DNA of 64,000 bases from Actinoplanes lobatus (GCF_014205215.1 NZ_JACHNC010000001.1:3973001-4037000); one strand, 5' to 3'. Numbered from the stretch's first letter, positions 8,833 through 18,261 are shown. The notes: generated by a model not told the origin, from the sequence alone. Numbers and translations are program-made.

Positions 8833-9534
8833 ATGATGAACCTCCACGACGGGCTGGCGCGGATCGCCGGCCCGGACGCCGAGCCGACCCCGGAGCAGGT
8901 CGCCGCCGACCTGGCCCGCGGCCGGACCGCGCTGCGCCGCCGCCGTACCGTGCAGGCCGCCGGCGGCTCCGTCTTCATGGCCGCCGCGCTGGCCGCCGTG
9001 ATCGTCGCCGGCTCCGGCCTCGCCTCCGGCCCGTCCGCCCCGGAGGCCGCCGGCGAACGGCCGTCCGCCAGTTCCCCGGCGACCGGGCCCACCGCGCTGG
9101 TCGCCTACCAGGGCGAGCAGCCGAAGGGCTTCACCCTGGACAAGGTCCCCGAGGGCTGGGTGCTCCAGGGCGCCGACGAGTACGGCATCACCATCGCCCC
9201 GAAGGGCATCCCGGACGTGGTGCCGTCCGACGCGCCGCCGGGCGTTCCGAACAACGACCCGCACAGCTTCGAGGGCAAGATCATGGCCCAGCTCCAGGAG
9301 TTCGGGCCCGGCGAGGACATCGCGAACGGCAAGAAGCTGACCATCAACGGCAAGGAGGCCGTGCTCACCAAGATGCTCGACCAGACCACCGGTCACGCCC
9401 TGTTCGTGAACCTGGGCGAGAACCGCTGGATGATCGTCCAGGTGTGGGACGGCCTGGGCTGGGGTGAGCAGCAGGTCGTCGAGTTCGCCGCCGGCATCCA
9501 CGTCGACGACAGCGCCAAGGTCACCCACGGATAG
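8833..9534 (+). CDS. Single-pass membrane protein, likely sigma-factor partner
   Basis: A 233-residue protein with a cytoplasmic N-terminus of about 45 residues (Arg-rich RGRTALRRRRTV), one transmembrane helix (about 46-66, FMAAALAAVIVAGSGLA), an Ala/Ser/Pro linker and an extracytoplasmic domain of about 140 residues. I do not recognise the outer domain. Position 15 bp after the sigma gene, single-pass topology and a basic N-terminus fit the anti-sigma or sensor partners often found with SigE-family factors. There is no zinc-anti-sigma HxxxCxxC motif in the N-terminus. The start at 8833 or the adjacent ATG at 8836 both follow GGAGA. Confidence 0.65.
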   Translation: MMNLHDGLARIAGPDAEPTPEQVAADLARGRTALRRRRTVQAAGGSVFMAAALAAVIVAGSGLASGPSAPEAAGERPSASSPATGPTALVAYQGEQPKGFTLDKVPEGWVLQGADEYGITIAPKGIPDVVPSDAPPGVPNNDPHSFEGKIMAQLQEFGPGEDIANGKKLTINGKEAVLTKMLDQTTGHALFVNLGENRWMIVQVWDGLGWGEQQVVEFAAGIHVDDSAKVTHG

Positions 9535-9544
9535 GTGACCGGCC

Positions 9545-9570
9545 GGGCGCGCGTCACCAGCCGCGCGCCC
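9545..9570. terminator. GC-rich inverted repeat between convergent genes
   Basis: GGGCGCGCG (9545-9553) and CGCGCGCCC (9562-9570) form a perfect 9-bp stem with an 8-nt loop. It overlaps the stop codon of the minus-strand hydrolase gene. There is no T-tract, so it is a candidate terminator only. Confidence 0.5.
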
Positions 9571-10198
9571 GCCACTCCTGGAGGTCCGGGCGTTCCGCGC
9601 CGAGTGTCGAGTCCTTGCCGTGGCCCGGGTAGAACCAGGTGGCGTCACCGAACCGGCCGAACACCCGGGCCTCCAGATCGTCCATGATCTTGTGGTGGTT
9701 CTCCGGGTTCGTCGTCCGCCCATGACCTCCGGGGAACAGGCTGTCGCCGGTGAAGAGATGCTCGCCCCGGTAGGACAGCACGATCGAACCGGGCGTGTGC
9801 CCCACCACGTGGATCACGTCGAGCGTGTGCCCACCCACCTCGACGGTGTCGCCGTCGAGCAGTGTCCGGGTCACCACCGGGATCCCGGCGGCGTCGTCGG
9901 CGTGCGCCAGCGACTCGGCGCCGGTGGCCTTCACCACCTCCTCCAGCGCCTGCCAGTGGTCGGCGTGCCGGTGGGTGGTCACCACGGCGCGCAGCCCGGC
10001 CGGGCCGATCAGGGCCAGCAGCGTCCCGGCGTCGTTGGCCGCGTCGATCAGCAGCTGCTCGCCGGTCGCCGCACGCAGCAGGTAGGCGTTGTTGTCCATC
10101 GCGCCGACCGACACCTTGGTCAGGGTCAGGCCGTCGCCCAGGTCACGGACCGCCGGCTCGCCGCCGGTCACCACGTCGCCGGTGTACTCGGAACTCAT
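9554..10198 (-). CDS. Metallo-beta-lactamase-fold hydrolase (glyoxalase II-like)
   Basis: A 214-residue MBL protein with the zinc signature THRHADHW, a downstream GHTPGSIVL (third histidine), TGDSLFPGG (bridging Asp) and FYPGHGKDS (last His). The shape fits glyoxalase II-type thioester hydrolases. Its ATG at 10198 overlaps the stop of the upstream mycothiol-enzyme gene as ATGA, so the two are translationally coupled; a mycothiol-conjugate hydrolase role is a reasonable inference. GAGG precedes the start by about five bases. The in-frame reading continues far upstream of the ATG, but that part is out of frame with the real neighbouring gene. Confidence 0.85.
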   Translation of the reverse strand: MSSEYTGDVVTGGEPAVRDLGDGLTLTKVSVGAMDNNAYLLRAATGEQLLIDAANDAGTLLALIGPAGLRAVVTTHRHADHWQALEEVVKATGAESLAHADDAAGIPVVTRTLLDGDTVEVGGHTLDVIHVVGHTPGSIVLSYRGEHLFTGDSLFPGGHGRTTNPENHHKIMDDLEARVFGRFGDATWFYPGHGKDSTLGAERPDLQEWRARGW

Positions 10199-10893
10199 CT
10201 CCACCTCGCGGGCTCGGGTAGCTCGCCGTCCGGCGAGACCGTCAGATCGGCGCCGTCCGCCCGGCCGATCAGCCAGGCGGCCAGCGCCCTGGTCGGGCCG
10301 CCGACGACCGGGCCCGCACCGGAGCCGATCACCAGCGGGTGCTCCAGGCCGAACGGGCGCAGCACCATGTCCGGCGAGCCGGCCGGCGGATCGGTGACGA
10401 TCGCCCGCAGCAGGCGCAGCGCGAACGCGTCCGGCCAGTCGGCCGGGGTGTAGCCGCGGCCCAGGTCGATCCGGTGCACCTCCACCTCGCACAACCGCAG
10501 CCAGGGAACCGCGGCGGCGCTCTTCGCCAGCGGCAGCCGGGTCGTCCAGGCGGCCGCCGGCATCGCGGCCGCCGCGTCGGCGAACCGTTCGTGCGCGGCC
10601 CGCAGATCCGCCAGCTGCTCGGCCACCGGACGTGCCGCGCCCGCCTCGATGCCCGCCGTCCGGTCCTCCGCAGACGCGTACGCCGGTGTCTCCACCCCGG
10701 TCCGGGCCCAGGTCAACAGGTTGGTCAGGGCGTCCGCGTTGCGCGCCAGATGGGTCAGCACATGCCCGACCGTCCAGCCCGGCAGCAGCGACGGTGCGCC
10801 CATCTCGCCGTCGGCCAGCGAACCCGACGCACGCAGCAGCGCCTCGGTGGCGTCCTCCACGTCCGTCATCAACACCAGCGGATCCATGGTCAC
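10195..10893 (-). CDS. Mycothiol-dependent maleylpyruvate isomerase-family protein
   Basis: A 232-residue DinB-like four-helix protein. It has the characteristic PGWTVGHVLTHLARNADAL near residue 40 and CEVEVHRIDLGRGY near 140, which together supply the His/Glu/His metal site of this family, and a C-terminal sterol-carrier-like domain. Members use mycothiol as cofactor; maleylpyruvate isomerase is the named activity but the substrate here is unknown. No gentisate pathway genes are nearby. GTG at 10893 gives V-T-M-D-P; the ATG two codons later is an alternative. It forms an operon with the MBL hydrolase. Confidence 0.8.
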   Translation of the reverse strand: MTMDPLVLMTDVEDATEALLRASGSLADGEMGAPSLLPGWTVGHVLTHLARNADALTNLLTWARTGVETPAYASAEDRTAGIEAGAARPVAEQLADLRAAHERFADAAAAMPAAAWTTRLPLAKSAAAVPWLRLCEVEVHRIDLGRGYTPADWPDAFALRLLRAIVTDPPAGSPDMVLRPFGLEHPLVIGSGAGPVVGGPTRALAAWLIGRADGADLTVSPDGELPEPARWR

Positions 10894-11013
10894 AGCCCGA
10901 CCTTACCGGTGCCGCGCCCGCCGCCACGGAATTCGCTTTCGCCGCGCTGACCAGCGCCGTACCGTCGTGGCAGACGCGCTGATCGATCGAACCCAGCGGA
11001 GGAGGTGAGGACC

Positions 11014-11061
11014 GTGCGTTTCACCGTTGCCGCGTCCCTTCACCCGGGGGCCTTCGCCTGA
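11014..11061 (+). CDS. Possible 15-residue leader peptide upstream of rsgA
   Basis: A GTG at 11014 is preceded by an exceptionally strong site, GGAGGAGGTGAGG, and opens a 15-codon frame, MRFTVAASLHPGAFA, ending in TGA at 11059-11061. It is out of frame with rsgA and ends 41 nt before its ATG, while rsgA has only a mediocre AAAGGG site. This is the layout of an upstream regulatory ORF. I see no terminator hairpin between the two. It could also be a chance ORF behind a purine-rich stretch. Confidence 0.4.
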   Translation: MRFTVAASLHPGAFA

Positions 11062-11102
11062 TCCCCAGGCACCGCCGACCCCCAAGACCGTAAAGGGTTT
11101 CC

Positions 11103-12152
11103 ATGTCGTACCCCCTGTCCCAGCTCGGCTGGGACGACCACTTCGTATCCACCTTCCGGCGTTTCGACCGGCCCGACTCCGAACCCGGGCGTGTCCTGCG
11201 GGCCGACCGTGGCGTGTGCACCGTGCTGACCGCCACCGGGGTGACCCGGGCCACCCTCGGCGGGGGCGTGCTGCTCGACGCCGCCCGCGACCCCGCCACC
11301 CTGCCCTGTTCCGGCGACTGGGTGGTGCTGCGCCGATGGCCCGACCGGCGGACCACCCTCGAGCTGGTGCTGCCCCGCCGCACCACACTGATCCGCCGCA
11401 CCGCCGACAAGGACGCGTCCGGCCAGGTCCTCGCCGCGAACATGGACACCATCGCGGTCGTCGAACCGATCCATCCGGAGCCCGACGACGCCCGCGTCGA
11501 GCGCCTGCTCGCCCTGGCCTGGGAGTCCGGGGCCGATCCGCTGCTGGTGCTCACCAAGAGCGACACCAGCGCCGACCCCGGCGCGATAGCCCGCCAGCTC
11601 GGCGCCCTCGCGCCCGGCGTGCCGGTGCTGCCGGTCAGCGTCCAGCGCGGCGAGGGCCTCGACCGGCTGCGCGAACACGTCGGCCCGGGCCGCACGCTCG
11701 CCCTCCTCGGCCGGTCCGGCGCCGGCAAGTCGACCCTGGCGAACGCGCTGGCCGGCGCCACCGTCATGCCGGTCCAGGAGATCCGCGACGCGGACGGCAA
11801 AGGCCGCCACACCACCGCCTACCGCAACCTGATCACCGTGCCCGGCGGCGGCGCCGTCATCGACACGCCCGGCATCCGGGGCGTCGGCCTCCTCGACACC
11901 GGCGGCGGCCTCGACCGCGCCTTCGCCGACGTGACCGGCCTGGCCGGGCGCTGCCGCTTCGACGACTGCCGCCACGAGCGGGAGCCGGGCTGCGCCGTCC
12001 AGGCAGCCCTCGCCGACGGCTCCCTGCCACCGCGCCGCCTGGCCAGCTGGCGCAAACTCCGCCGCGAGGTCGAGGTGGAGAGCGGGCGCCGCTCGGTGCG
12101 CCTGGCCCGCCAGCGCCGCGCCTCCACACCCCCGAGCTCCCGCCGCCTTTAA
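11103..12152 (+). CDS. rsgA: Ribosome small-subunit-dependent GTPase A (RsgA)
   Basis: A 349-residue circularly permuted GTPase. An N-terminal OB-like domain comes first, then G4 (LTKSD), then the P-loop GRSGAGKSTLANAL near residue 205, then G3 (DTPGIRGVG), and finally the zinc-binding cluster CRFDDCRHEREPGC near 285. That order (G4-G1-G3) is diagnostic. RsgA acts in late 30S maturation. The C-terminal tail is Arg-rich. Start ATG follows AAAGGG; a mini-ORF with a stronger site lies upstream. Confidence 0.95.
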   Translation: MSYPLSQLGWDDHFVSTFRRFDRPDSEPGRVLRADRGVCTVLTATGVTRATLGGGVLLDAARDPATLPCSGDWVVLRRWPDRRTTLELVLPRRTTLIRRTADKDASGQVLAANMDTIAVVEPIHPEPDDARVERLLALAWESGADPLLVLTKSDTSADPGAIARQLGALAPGVPVLPVSVQRGEGLDRLREHVGPGRTLALLGRSGAGKSTLANALAGATVMPVQEIRDADGKGRHTTAYRNLITVPGGGAVIDTPGIRGVGLLDTGGGLDRAFADVTGLAGRCRFDDCRHEREPGCAVQAALADGSLPPRRLASWRKLRREVEVESGRRSVRLARQRRASTPPSSRRL

Positions 12153-12324
12153 GACAAGATCAACATCATCTTCTTGTACGGGTCTGCGGAGCGCTGCCCT
12201 ACCGGATGATCTCGCTGCCCACTCCAGGCCGTCCCCCGCCGCCGGGCGAGCGGATCTCGCCCGGCACCCGTCCCGGCCACGGAACGGCCACCCCGAGCCG
12301 GACACCGGCGCGCTCAACACCCCC

Positions 12325-12426
12325 GCAAAACGCCGCCGGTGTCGAGGCAAGTGATTCCCCGCCGCCAGCGGGGTTTGCTGGCGGCGGGGAATCACCTGCC
12401 TCGACACCGGTTACAAGGCGTTTTGC
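12325..12426. repeat. Very long hairpin: 44-bp stem in an intergenic region
   Basis: The inner arms (12336-12369 and 12377-12410) are 34 bp with one G-T mismatch around a 7-nt loop GGGGTTT. The outer arms GCAAAACGCC (12325-12334) and GGCGTTTTGC (12417-12426) extend the stem by 10 bp after a one-sided TTACAA bulge. The rest of the 12153-12663 gap shows no convincing gene. There is no poly-T tract, and the stem is far longer than a terminator needs. It may be a miniature inverted-repeat element or a structured RNA. Confidence 0.75.
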
Positions 12427-12663
12427 CGCGGAGCGAAGCGGAGCCATGCAGCAAAGCCCGGCGGGCGCGGCACGGGCGGGACCGGCGGCGCGCTCGCGGG
12501 TAGGGCGGAACTGTCACGATTCTGTGATGACGTCCCACCGCGTACAAAAGCGTGGTCTTGATCTTTGTTTTTGAGAGTAAGCGCACGTCATGGCCGGAGT
12601 GGCGGCGTTGGGAGGGGCGGTCTCGGCTCTGGCACAATTCGGCCGGTGCGTGCGGCGGATGGG

Positions 12664-14442
12664 ATGACCGGAGAGCAGGCGGCGGCGGTCGTGGAGGAGC
12701 CGGCGGCGAGCCCGGGTGGTGAGCGGGACGCTCGCTGGCGGCTCGTCGACCTGTGGATCGCGCTGGGGTTCCTGGCGCTGGCCGTGCTCGTGGTGATCCA
12801 GTTGTGGATCGACCCGAACGGGCGGGTGCTCGCCGGCAACGACGACGATCACGGGATCTTCCTGTTCATGCTGGCCCACGCCGAGCGGGTGATCTTCGAC
12901 GGGGCGCCGCTGTTCTTCGAGGACCGGTTCAACGTGCCGGTCGGTGTGAACATGATGGCGAACACGTCCATCCTGGCGCTGGCGTTGCCGCTGGCGCCGG
13001 TCACGCACTTCCTGGGCGGCGGGGTGACCGTCGCCCTGCTGATCACTCTCGGTCTCGGCGGGACGGCCTTTGCCTGGTACTGGGTGCTCAGCCGGCATCT
13101 GGTGCGCAGCCGGCTCGCGGCCTGGACCGGTGGTGTCTGGTGCGGCTTCGCCCCGGCCATGGTCTCGCACGCGAACGGGCACGTGAACTTCGTCAGCAAC
13201 TACGTGCTGCCGTTCATCGTCTGGCAGGTGCTGCGCCTGCGGGAGCCGGGCCGGGTGTGGCGGGGCGGGATCGTTCTCGGTCTGCTGATCGTGTTGCAGA
13301 TCTTCATCAACGAGGAGGCGCTGCTCTTCGCGGCGCTCACCCTGGGGATCTTCGCGGGCTCCTGGGCGCTGATGGCGCGGGACGAGGCCCGGCTGGTGTG
13401 GCGACGTTTCGCGGCCGGGCTCGGGGTGGCCGCGCTGACCTCCGGCGTGCTGGCCGGCTACCCGCTCTGGTACCAGTTCTTCGCCCGTGGCAACTATCAC
13501 GGGCAGCCGTTCGAGCCGACCGCCTACGTCACGGACCTGGCCTCGCTGGGCGCCTTCGCCCGGCAGTCGCTGGCCGGTCTGGGCGTGGTGACCCGGCGAC
13601 TGAGCGTGAGTGCGACCGAGGACAACACGTTCTTCGGCCTGTTCGGCCTCGTGATGATCATCGTGGCGATGGTGATGCTGTGGCGGTCGGTGGCGCTGCG
13701 GGCCGCCGCGATCGCCGGGCTCGCGCTGCTGGTCATGTCGCTCGGCCCGCAGCTTCGGGTGCTCGGTTTCAAGACCGTGATCCCGCTGCCGTTCGCGCTG
13801 GTCAGCCACGTGCCGGTGATCGACCTGGTGAGCGTGACCCGGTTCGCCATGGTGCCGGCCACGGTCGCCGGCATCCTGCTGGCCTTCGCGGCGGACCGGA
13901 TCGGGTCGTACCCGCCGGAGCGCCGCCGCCGGTTCTGGATCGGCATGACCCTCGCCCTGGTGCCGCTGTTCCCCAAGCCGCTGCCGGTGGTGCAGGGCGA
14001 CCCGATGCCGGCGTTCCTCACCGAGGGGATCTGGCGGCAGTACGTACCGGAGGGGAAGACGCTGGTCACCGTCCCGCTGCCGGACGTGACGACCGGGCGG
14101 ACCGGGCAGCGCTGGGCGGCCCTCAACAATCTGGACTACGCGACGCCGCGCGGCTACTTCATGGGCCCGGCCAACGCGCCGTCGGACGACACCGGCTCCT
14201 GGTCGGCCCCGCACCGCTACACCTCGGAGCTGCTCTGGAGCGTCCGGGAGTACGGCTACCTGCCGGTCCTGACCGACGCCGACCGCCTGCGGATCCGGGG
14301 TGACCTCGATTACTGGCGCGCCGCCGTGGTGGTGCTGGTGCCGGACAGCAGGAATGGTGACCTGCTGCGATCGGTTCTGGTTGACGTGCTCGGCGCGCCG
14401 CAGTTGGTGGGCGGCGTCGAGATCTGGCGGGTTAACTCGTAA
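12664..14442 (+). CDS. Multi-pass membrane protein, GT-C glycosyltransferase-like
   Basis: A 592-residue protein with about 11 predicted membrane helices between residues 25 and 440, then a soluble C-terminal domain of about 130 residues. After the first helix comes NDDDHGIFLF, an acidic motif in the first outer loop; GT-C enzymes that use polyprenyl-phosphate sugars carry such a catalytic Asp pair there. The outer loop then reads DRFNVPVGVNMM. I cannot assign a substrate. ATG at 12664 is chosen because the Gly/Arg-rich sequence in front looks non-coding; a GTG at 12646 is possible. It stands alone between rsgA and uvrA. Confidence 0.7.
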   Translation: MTGEQAAAVVEEPAASPGGERDARWRLVDLWIALGFLALAVLVVIQLWIDPNGRVLAGNDDDHGIFLFMLAHAERVIFDGAPLFFEDRFNVPVGVNMMANTSILALALPLAPVTHFLGGGVTVALLITLGLGGTAFAWYWVLSRHLVRSRLAAWTGGVWCGFAPAMVSHANGHVNFVSNYVLPFIVWQVLRLREPGRVWRGGIVLGLLIVLQIFINEEALLFAALTLGIFAGSWALMARDEARLVWRRFAAGLGVAALTSGVLAGYPLWYQFFARGNYHGQPFEPTAYVTDLASLGAFARQSLAGLGVVTRRLSVSATEDNTFFGLFGLVMIIVAMVMLWRSVALRAAAIAGLALLVMSLGPQLRVLGFKTVIPLPFALVSHVPVIDLVSVTRFAMVPATVAGILLAFAADRIGSYPPERRRRFWIGMTLALVPLFPKPLPVVQGDPMPAFLTEGIWRQYVPEGKTLVTVPLPDVTTGRTGQRWAALNNLDYATPRGYFMGPANAPSDDTGSWSAPHRYTSELLWSVREYGYLPVLTDADRLRIRGDLDYWRAAVVVLVPDSRNGDLLRSVLVDVLGAPQLVGGVEIWRVNS

Positions 14443-14466
14443 GAGTGAGCGGGTGTGTTCCGGAAA

Positions 14467-14489
14467 TTGTCATACCCCGTCGCTAGAGT
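14467..14489 (+). promoter_or_regulatory. PafBC-type (RecA-independent) damage promoter of uvrA
   Basis: TTGTCATAC (14467-14475), eight bases, then TAGAGT (14484-14489). The mycobacterial RecA-NDp/PafBC consensus is TTGTCRGTG-N8-TANNNT; this site matches TTGTCR, the N8 spacing and the -10 exactly and differs in the GTG part. Predicted start is near 14496, giving a leader of about 54 nt. I saw no LexA-type palindrome here. Confidence 0.65.
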
Positions 14490-14549
14490 GTCTGCTCGAC
14501 TCATACACCTGTACGGGTTCGATCGATCCTGAATGCGGAAAGGCTGGCC

Positions 14550-17504
14550 GTGGCCGACCGACTGACAATCCGTGGCGCCCGCGAACACAACCTGCGTGAC
14601 GTCAACCTCGACCTGCCCCGCGACGCCATGATCGTCTTCACCGGCCTCTCCGGTTCGGGCAAGTCGAGCCTCGCCTTCGACACGATCTTCGCCGAGGGCC
14701 AGCGGCGCTATGTGGAGTCCCTGTCGTCGTACGCGCGGCAGTTCCTCGGCCAGATGGACAAGCCGGACGTCGACTTCATCGAGGGTCTGTCCCCGGCCGT
14801 CTCGATCGACCAGAAGTCGACGTCGCGCAACCCGCGTTCGACCGTGGGCACGATCACCGAGGTCTACGACTACCTGCGCCTGCTCTTCGCGCGGACCGGC
14901 ATCCCGCACTGTCCGGTCTGCAAGGAGCGGATCAGCAAGCAGACCCCGCAGCAGATCGTCGACCGGGTCCTCGCCATGGCCGAGGGGACCCGGTTCATGG
15001 TGCTGGCCCCGGTGGTCCGCGGCCGCAAGGGGGAGTACGTCGACCTCTTCGCCGAACTCCAGTCCAAGGGCTACGCGCGGGCCCGGGTCGACGGCGTGGT
15101 GCATCCGCTGACCGAGCCGCCGAAGCTGAAGAAGCAGGAGAAGCACACCATCGAGGTGGTGATCGACCGGCTCAGCGTGAAGGCGTCCAGCAAGCAGCGC
15201 CTTACCGACTCGGTCGAGGCCGCGCTCGGGCTGGCCGGCGGCATCCTGGTGCTCGACTTCGTCGACCTGCCGGAGGACGACCCGGAGCGGGAGCGCCGCT
15301 TCTCCGAGCATCTGGCCTGCCCCAACGACCATCCGCTCGCCATCGAGGACCTGGAGCCACGGGTCTTCTCCTTCAACGCGCCGTACGGTGCCTGCCCCGA
15401 GTGCTCCGGCCTCGGGACGAAGAAGGAGGTCGACCCCGAGCTGATCATCCCGGACGTGGAGAAGAGCCTCAGCGAGGGCGCCGTCCAGCCGTGGGCCGGC
15501 GGCACCACCCAGGAGTATTTCCTGCGCCTGCTGGAGGCCCTGGCGGGCGCCGAGAGCTTCAGCCTCGACACACCCTGGCGGGCGCTGCCCAGCCGGGTGC
15601 AGAAGATCGTGCTGTACGGCGCCGACGACCAGGTCCACGTGCGGTACAGGAACAAGTACGGCCGCGAGCGCTCCTACTACACCGGCTTCGAGGGCGTGGT
15701 GCAGTGGATCGAGCGGCGGCACAACGACACCGAGAGCGACTGGTCGCGCGAGAAGTACGAGGGGTACATGCGCGACGTCCCCTGCTCGGTCTGCGGCGGG
15801 GCCCGGCTCAAGCCCGAGGTGCTGGCCGTGACGGTGGCCGGCAAGAGCATCGCCGAGGTGTGCAACCTGTCCGTGGGCGAGTGTGCCGAGCTGCTGTCCG
15901 GCCTGGAGCTCGACGACCGGCAGAAGATGATCGCCGAGCGGGTGCTCAAGGAGATCAACGCGCGGCTGCGGTTCCTGGTCGACGTGGGTCTGGACTACCT
16001 GTCGCTGGACCGCGGCGCGGGGACCCTCTCCGGCGGCGAGGCGCAGCGCATCCGGCTCGCCACCCAGATCGGCTCCGGCCTGGTCGGCGTGCTGTACGTG
16101 CTGGACGAGCCGTCCATCGGCCTGCACCAACGGGACAACCACCGCCTCATCGAGACCCTGGTGCGGCTGCGCAACCTGGGCAACACGCTGATCGTGGTGG
16201 AGCACGACGAGGACACCATCCGGACCGCGGACTGGATCGTCGACATCGGGCCGGGCGCCGGCGAGCACGGCGGGCAGATCGTGCACAGCGGCACCGTCGA
16301 GGGTCTGCTGGCCAACGAGAAGTCGCCGACGGGGGCCTACCTGTCCGGCCGGAAGTCGATCCCGCTGCCGGCCACCCGGCGGCCGCAGACGCCCGGGCGC
16401 GAGGTCGTGGTGCACGGCGCCCGCGAGCACAACCTGCGCAACCTGACCGTGCCGTTCCCGCTGGGCCAGTTCATCGCGGTCACCGGGGTCAGCGGTTCGG
16501 GCAAGTCGACGCTGGTCAACGACATCCTGCACACCGTCATGGCGAACCAGATCAACAAGGCCCGGCAGGTGCCCGGGCGGCACACCCGGGTCACCGGCCT
16601 GGAGCACGTGGACAAGGTCGTCGGGGTGGACCAGTCGCCGATCGGGCGGACGCCACGGTCGAACCCGGCCACCTACACGGGGGTGTTCGACCACGTCCGC
16701 AAGCTGTTCGCGGAGACCACCGAGGCCAAGGTGCGGGGGTACGGTCCGGGCCGGTTCTCCTTCAACGTGAAGGGCGGCCGCTGCGAGAACTGCTCCGGCG
16801 ACGGCACCATCAAGATCGAGATGAACTTCCTGCCGGACGTGTACGTCCCCTGCGAGGTCTGCAAGGGCGCGCGGTACAACCGGGAGACCCTGGAGGTGCA
16901 CTACAAGGGCAAGACCGTCTCCGAGGTGCTGAACATGCCGATCGAGGAGGCCGCGGAGTTCTTCTCGGCGCTCCCGGCGATCCACCGGCACCTGCGGACG
17001 CTGGTCGACGTCGGCCTCGGCTACGTGCGCCTGGGCCAGCCCGCCACCACCCTGTCCGGCGGTGAGGCCCAGCGTGTCAAGCTCGCCTCCGAGCTCCAGA
17101 AACGCTCCACCGGCCGGACGGTCTACGTGCTCGACGAGCCGACCACCGGCCTGCACTTCGAGGACATCCGCAAGCTCCTGATCGTGCTCAACGGCCTGGT
17201 CGACAAGGGCAACACGGTGATCACCATCGAGCACAACCTGGACGTCATCAAGACGGCGGACTGGCTGATCGACATGGGCCCGGAGGGCGGTCACAAGGGC
17301 GGCCTGGTGCTGGCCGCCGGCACCCCGGAGGAACTGGCCGAGGTGCCGGAGAGCCACACCGGGCAGTTCCTGCGGCACATGCTCGGGCTCACCGGCGAGG
17401 GGCGGGGCTCGGCGGCCGCGACCGGCCGGGCCGCGAAGGCGAACGGGTCCACCGCCGCCCCGCGGGCGCGCGCCACCCGGTCCCGGGCGAAGGCCACCGC
17501 CTGA
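14550..17504 (+). CDS. uvrA: Excinuclease ABC subunit A (UvrA)
   Basis: A 984-residue UvrA with two ABC ATPase modules: Walker [10 protein letters not shown] near residue 33 and GVSGSGKST near 646, signatures [14 protein letters not shown] and [14 protein letters not shown]. Three Cys pairs form zinc modules, including CPVC, CSVC and CENCSGDG...CEVC. It scans DNA for bulky lesions in nucleotide excision repair and loads UvrB. The C-terminal 30 residues are Ala/Arg/Lys-rich, a common actinobacterial tail. GTG start with GGAAAGG upstream. uvrC lies 850 bp downstream with a similar damage-type promoter. Confidence 0.98.
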   Translation: MADRLTIRGAREHNLRDVNLDLPRDAMIVFTGLSGSGKSSLAFDTIFAEGQRRYVESLSSYARQFLGQMDKPDVDFIEGLSPAVSIDQKSTSRNPRSTVGTITEVYDYLRLLFARTGIPHCPVCKERISKQTPQQIVDRVLAMAEGTRFMVLAPVVRGRKGEYVDLFAELQSKGYARARVDGVVHPLTEPPKLKKQEKHTIEVVIDRLSVKASSKQRLTDSVEAALGLAGGILVLDFVDLPEDDPERERRFSEHLACPNDHPLAIEDLEPRVFSFNAPYGACPECSGLGTKKEVDPELIIPDVEKSLSEGAVQPWAGGTTQEYFLRLLEALAGAESFSLDTPWRALPSRVQKIVLYGADDQVHVRYRNKYGRERSYYTGFEGVVQWIERRHNDTESDWSREKYEGYMRDVPCSVCGGARLKPEVLAVTVAGKSIAEVCNLSVGECAELLSGLELDDRQKMIAERVLKEINARLRFLVDVGLDYLSLDRGAGTLSGGEAQRIRLATQIGSGLVGVLYVLDEPSIGLHQRDNHRLIETLVRLRNLGNTLIVVEHDEDTIRTADWIVDIGPGAGEHGGQIVHSGTVEGLLANEKSPTGAYLSGRKSIPLPATRRPQTPGREVVVHGAREHNLRNLTVPFPLGQFIAVTGVSGSGKSTLVNDILHTVMANQINKARQVPGRHTRVTGLEHVDKVVGVDQSPIGRTPRSNPATYTGVFDHVRKLFAETTEAKVRGYGPGRFSFNVKGGRCENCSGDGTIKIEMNFLPDVYVPCEVCKGARYNRETLEVHYKGKTVSEVLNMPIEEAAEFFSALPAIHRHLRTLVDVGLGYVRLGQPATTLSGGEAQRVKLASELQKRSTGRTVYVLDEPTTGLHFEDIRKLLIVLNGLVDKGNTVITIEHNLDVIKTADWLIDMGPEGGHKGGLVLAAGTPEELAEVPESHTGQFLRHMLGLTGEGRGSAAATGRAAKANGSTAAPRARATRSRAKATA

Positions 17505-17534
17505 TTTAGAAACTTCTTAGACGACTCTCAGCTA

Positions 17535-17571
17535 CCGCACCCGGTTGGTCTCCTAAGGTCTCCGGGTGCGG
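17535..17571 (+). terminator. uvrA terminator
   Basis: CCGCACCCGG (17535-17544) and CCGGGTGCGG (17562-17571) form a perfect 10-bp stem with a 17-nt loop, 30 bp after the uvrA stop; GCGCTGTTTG follows. Confidence 0.7.
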
Positions 17572-17727
17572 CGCTGTTTGTCGACACCAGGCAAACCGGT
17601 CGGGCGAACGCGGAGAAAGCGGGAAAATCTCACTCGGGACCGTTGAACTGATCACGGCATCTGATCCGTACCCCGGGGCGACTCCGCGTGACATTGGCGG
17701 CAGAGAACAGGTAGTGGAGGGCGACAA

Positions 17728-18261
17728 ATGACTGACGTGCAGCCGGGGACCGACGCCGAGACCCAGCAGGACCGACCGGGCACCGCCTCGTCCCGGCGCG
17801 TCGTCCTGATGGGCGCCGGCGCCGTCGGCGCGACCGCGGTCCTCTCGGCCTGCGGCACCGGCACCAGCGGGACCAACCCGAACGGCACGGACTTCGGTGA
17901 CAACCCGGTTCCGGCCGGCAGCACCGACGCCGGCGACGGCGGTGACGCCGGCGGCGACACCGGTGGCGGCGGTAGCGGCAACGTGCTGGTGGCGACGTCG
18001 AAGGTGGCGGTCGGCAGCGGCGTCATCCTGGACGAGGTGGTCGTCACACAGCCCACCGAGGGCAACTACAAGGCGTTCAGCAACGTGTGCACGCACCAGG
18101 GCTGCAAGGTCTCCGAGATCAAGGACGGCCAGATCATCTGCAAGTGCCACAACAGCCTCTTCTCGATCAAGGACGGCGCCCCGACCTCGGGCCCGGCCGG
18201 TCAGCCGCTGGCCGCGGTGGCGATCGACGTGGACGGCGACAACGTGGTGACCTCGGCCTGA
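17728..18261 (+). CDS. Exported Rieske [2Fe-2S] lipoprotein
   Basis: A 177-residue protein. The N-terminus has a twin-arginine-like SRRVVLMGAGAVGATAVL run ending in a lipobox (LSAC), so it is probably folded with its cluster in the cytoplasm and exported by Tat, then lipidated. A Gly/Asp/Thr linker of about 50 residues follows. The Rieske domain has CTHQGC (about 125) and CKCHN (about 143), giving two Cys and two His ligands. The redox partner is unknown; similar proteins occur singly in actinobacteria. Start ATG has GGAGGG. The uvrA/uvrC neighbours do not suggest a shared function. Confidence 0.85.
   Translation: MTDVQPGTDAETQQDRPGTASSRRVVLMGAGAVGATAVLSACGTGTSGTNPNGTDFGDNPVPAGSTDAGDGGDAGGDTGGGGSGNVLVATSKVAVGSGVILDEVVVTQPTEGNYKAFSNVCTHQGCKVSEIKDGQIICKCHNSLFSIKDGAPTSGPAGQPLAAVAIDVDGDNVVTSA

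Noticed and set aside
9554..10927. Single 457-residue fusion of the MBL hydrolase with upstream sequence
   Set aside because: The N-terminal half is out of frame with the real mycothiol-enzyme gene and reads as Ala/Arg/Gly filler; an ATGA overlap and a ribosome site mark the true start at 10198.
12199..12447. 82-codon minus-strand ORF over the long hairpin
   Set aside because: Its sequence is dictated by the palindrome and contains inverted copies of itself; no start signals.
14439..14550. LexA/SOS box upstream of uvrA
   Set aside because: TCGA and GTTCGA half-sites occur but at the wrong spacing; the PafBC geometry fits better.
14310..17378. 1022-codon open frame on the minus strand opposite uvrA
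   Set aside because: It mirrors the uvrA codon bias of high-GC DNA; the protein is Leu/Val/Arg/Asp/Gly repeats without family motifs.
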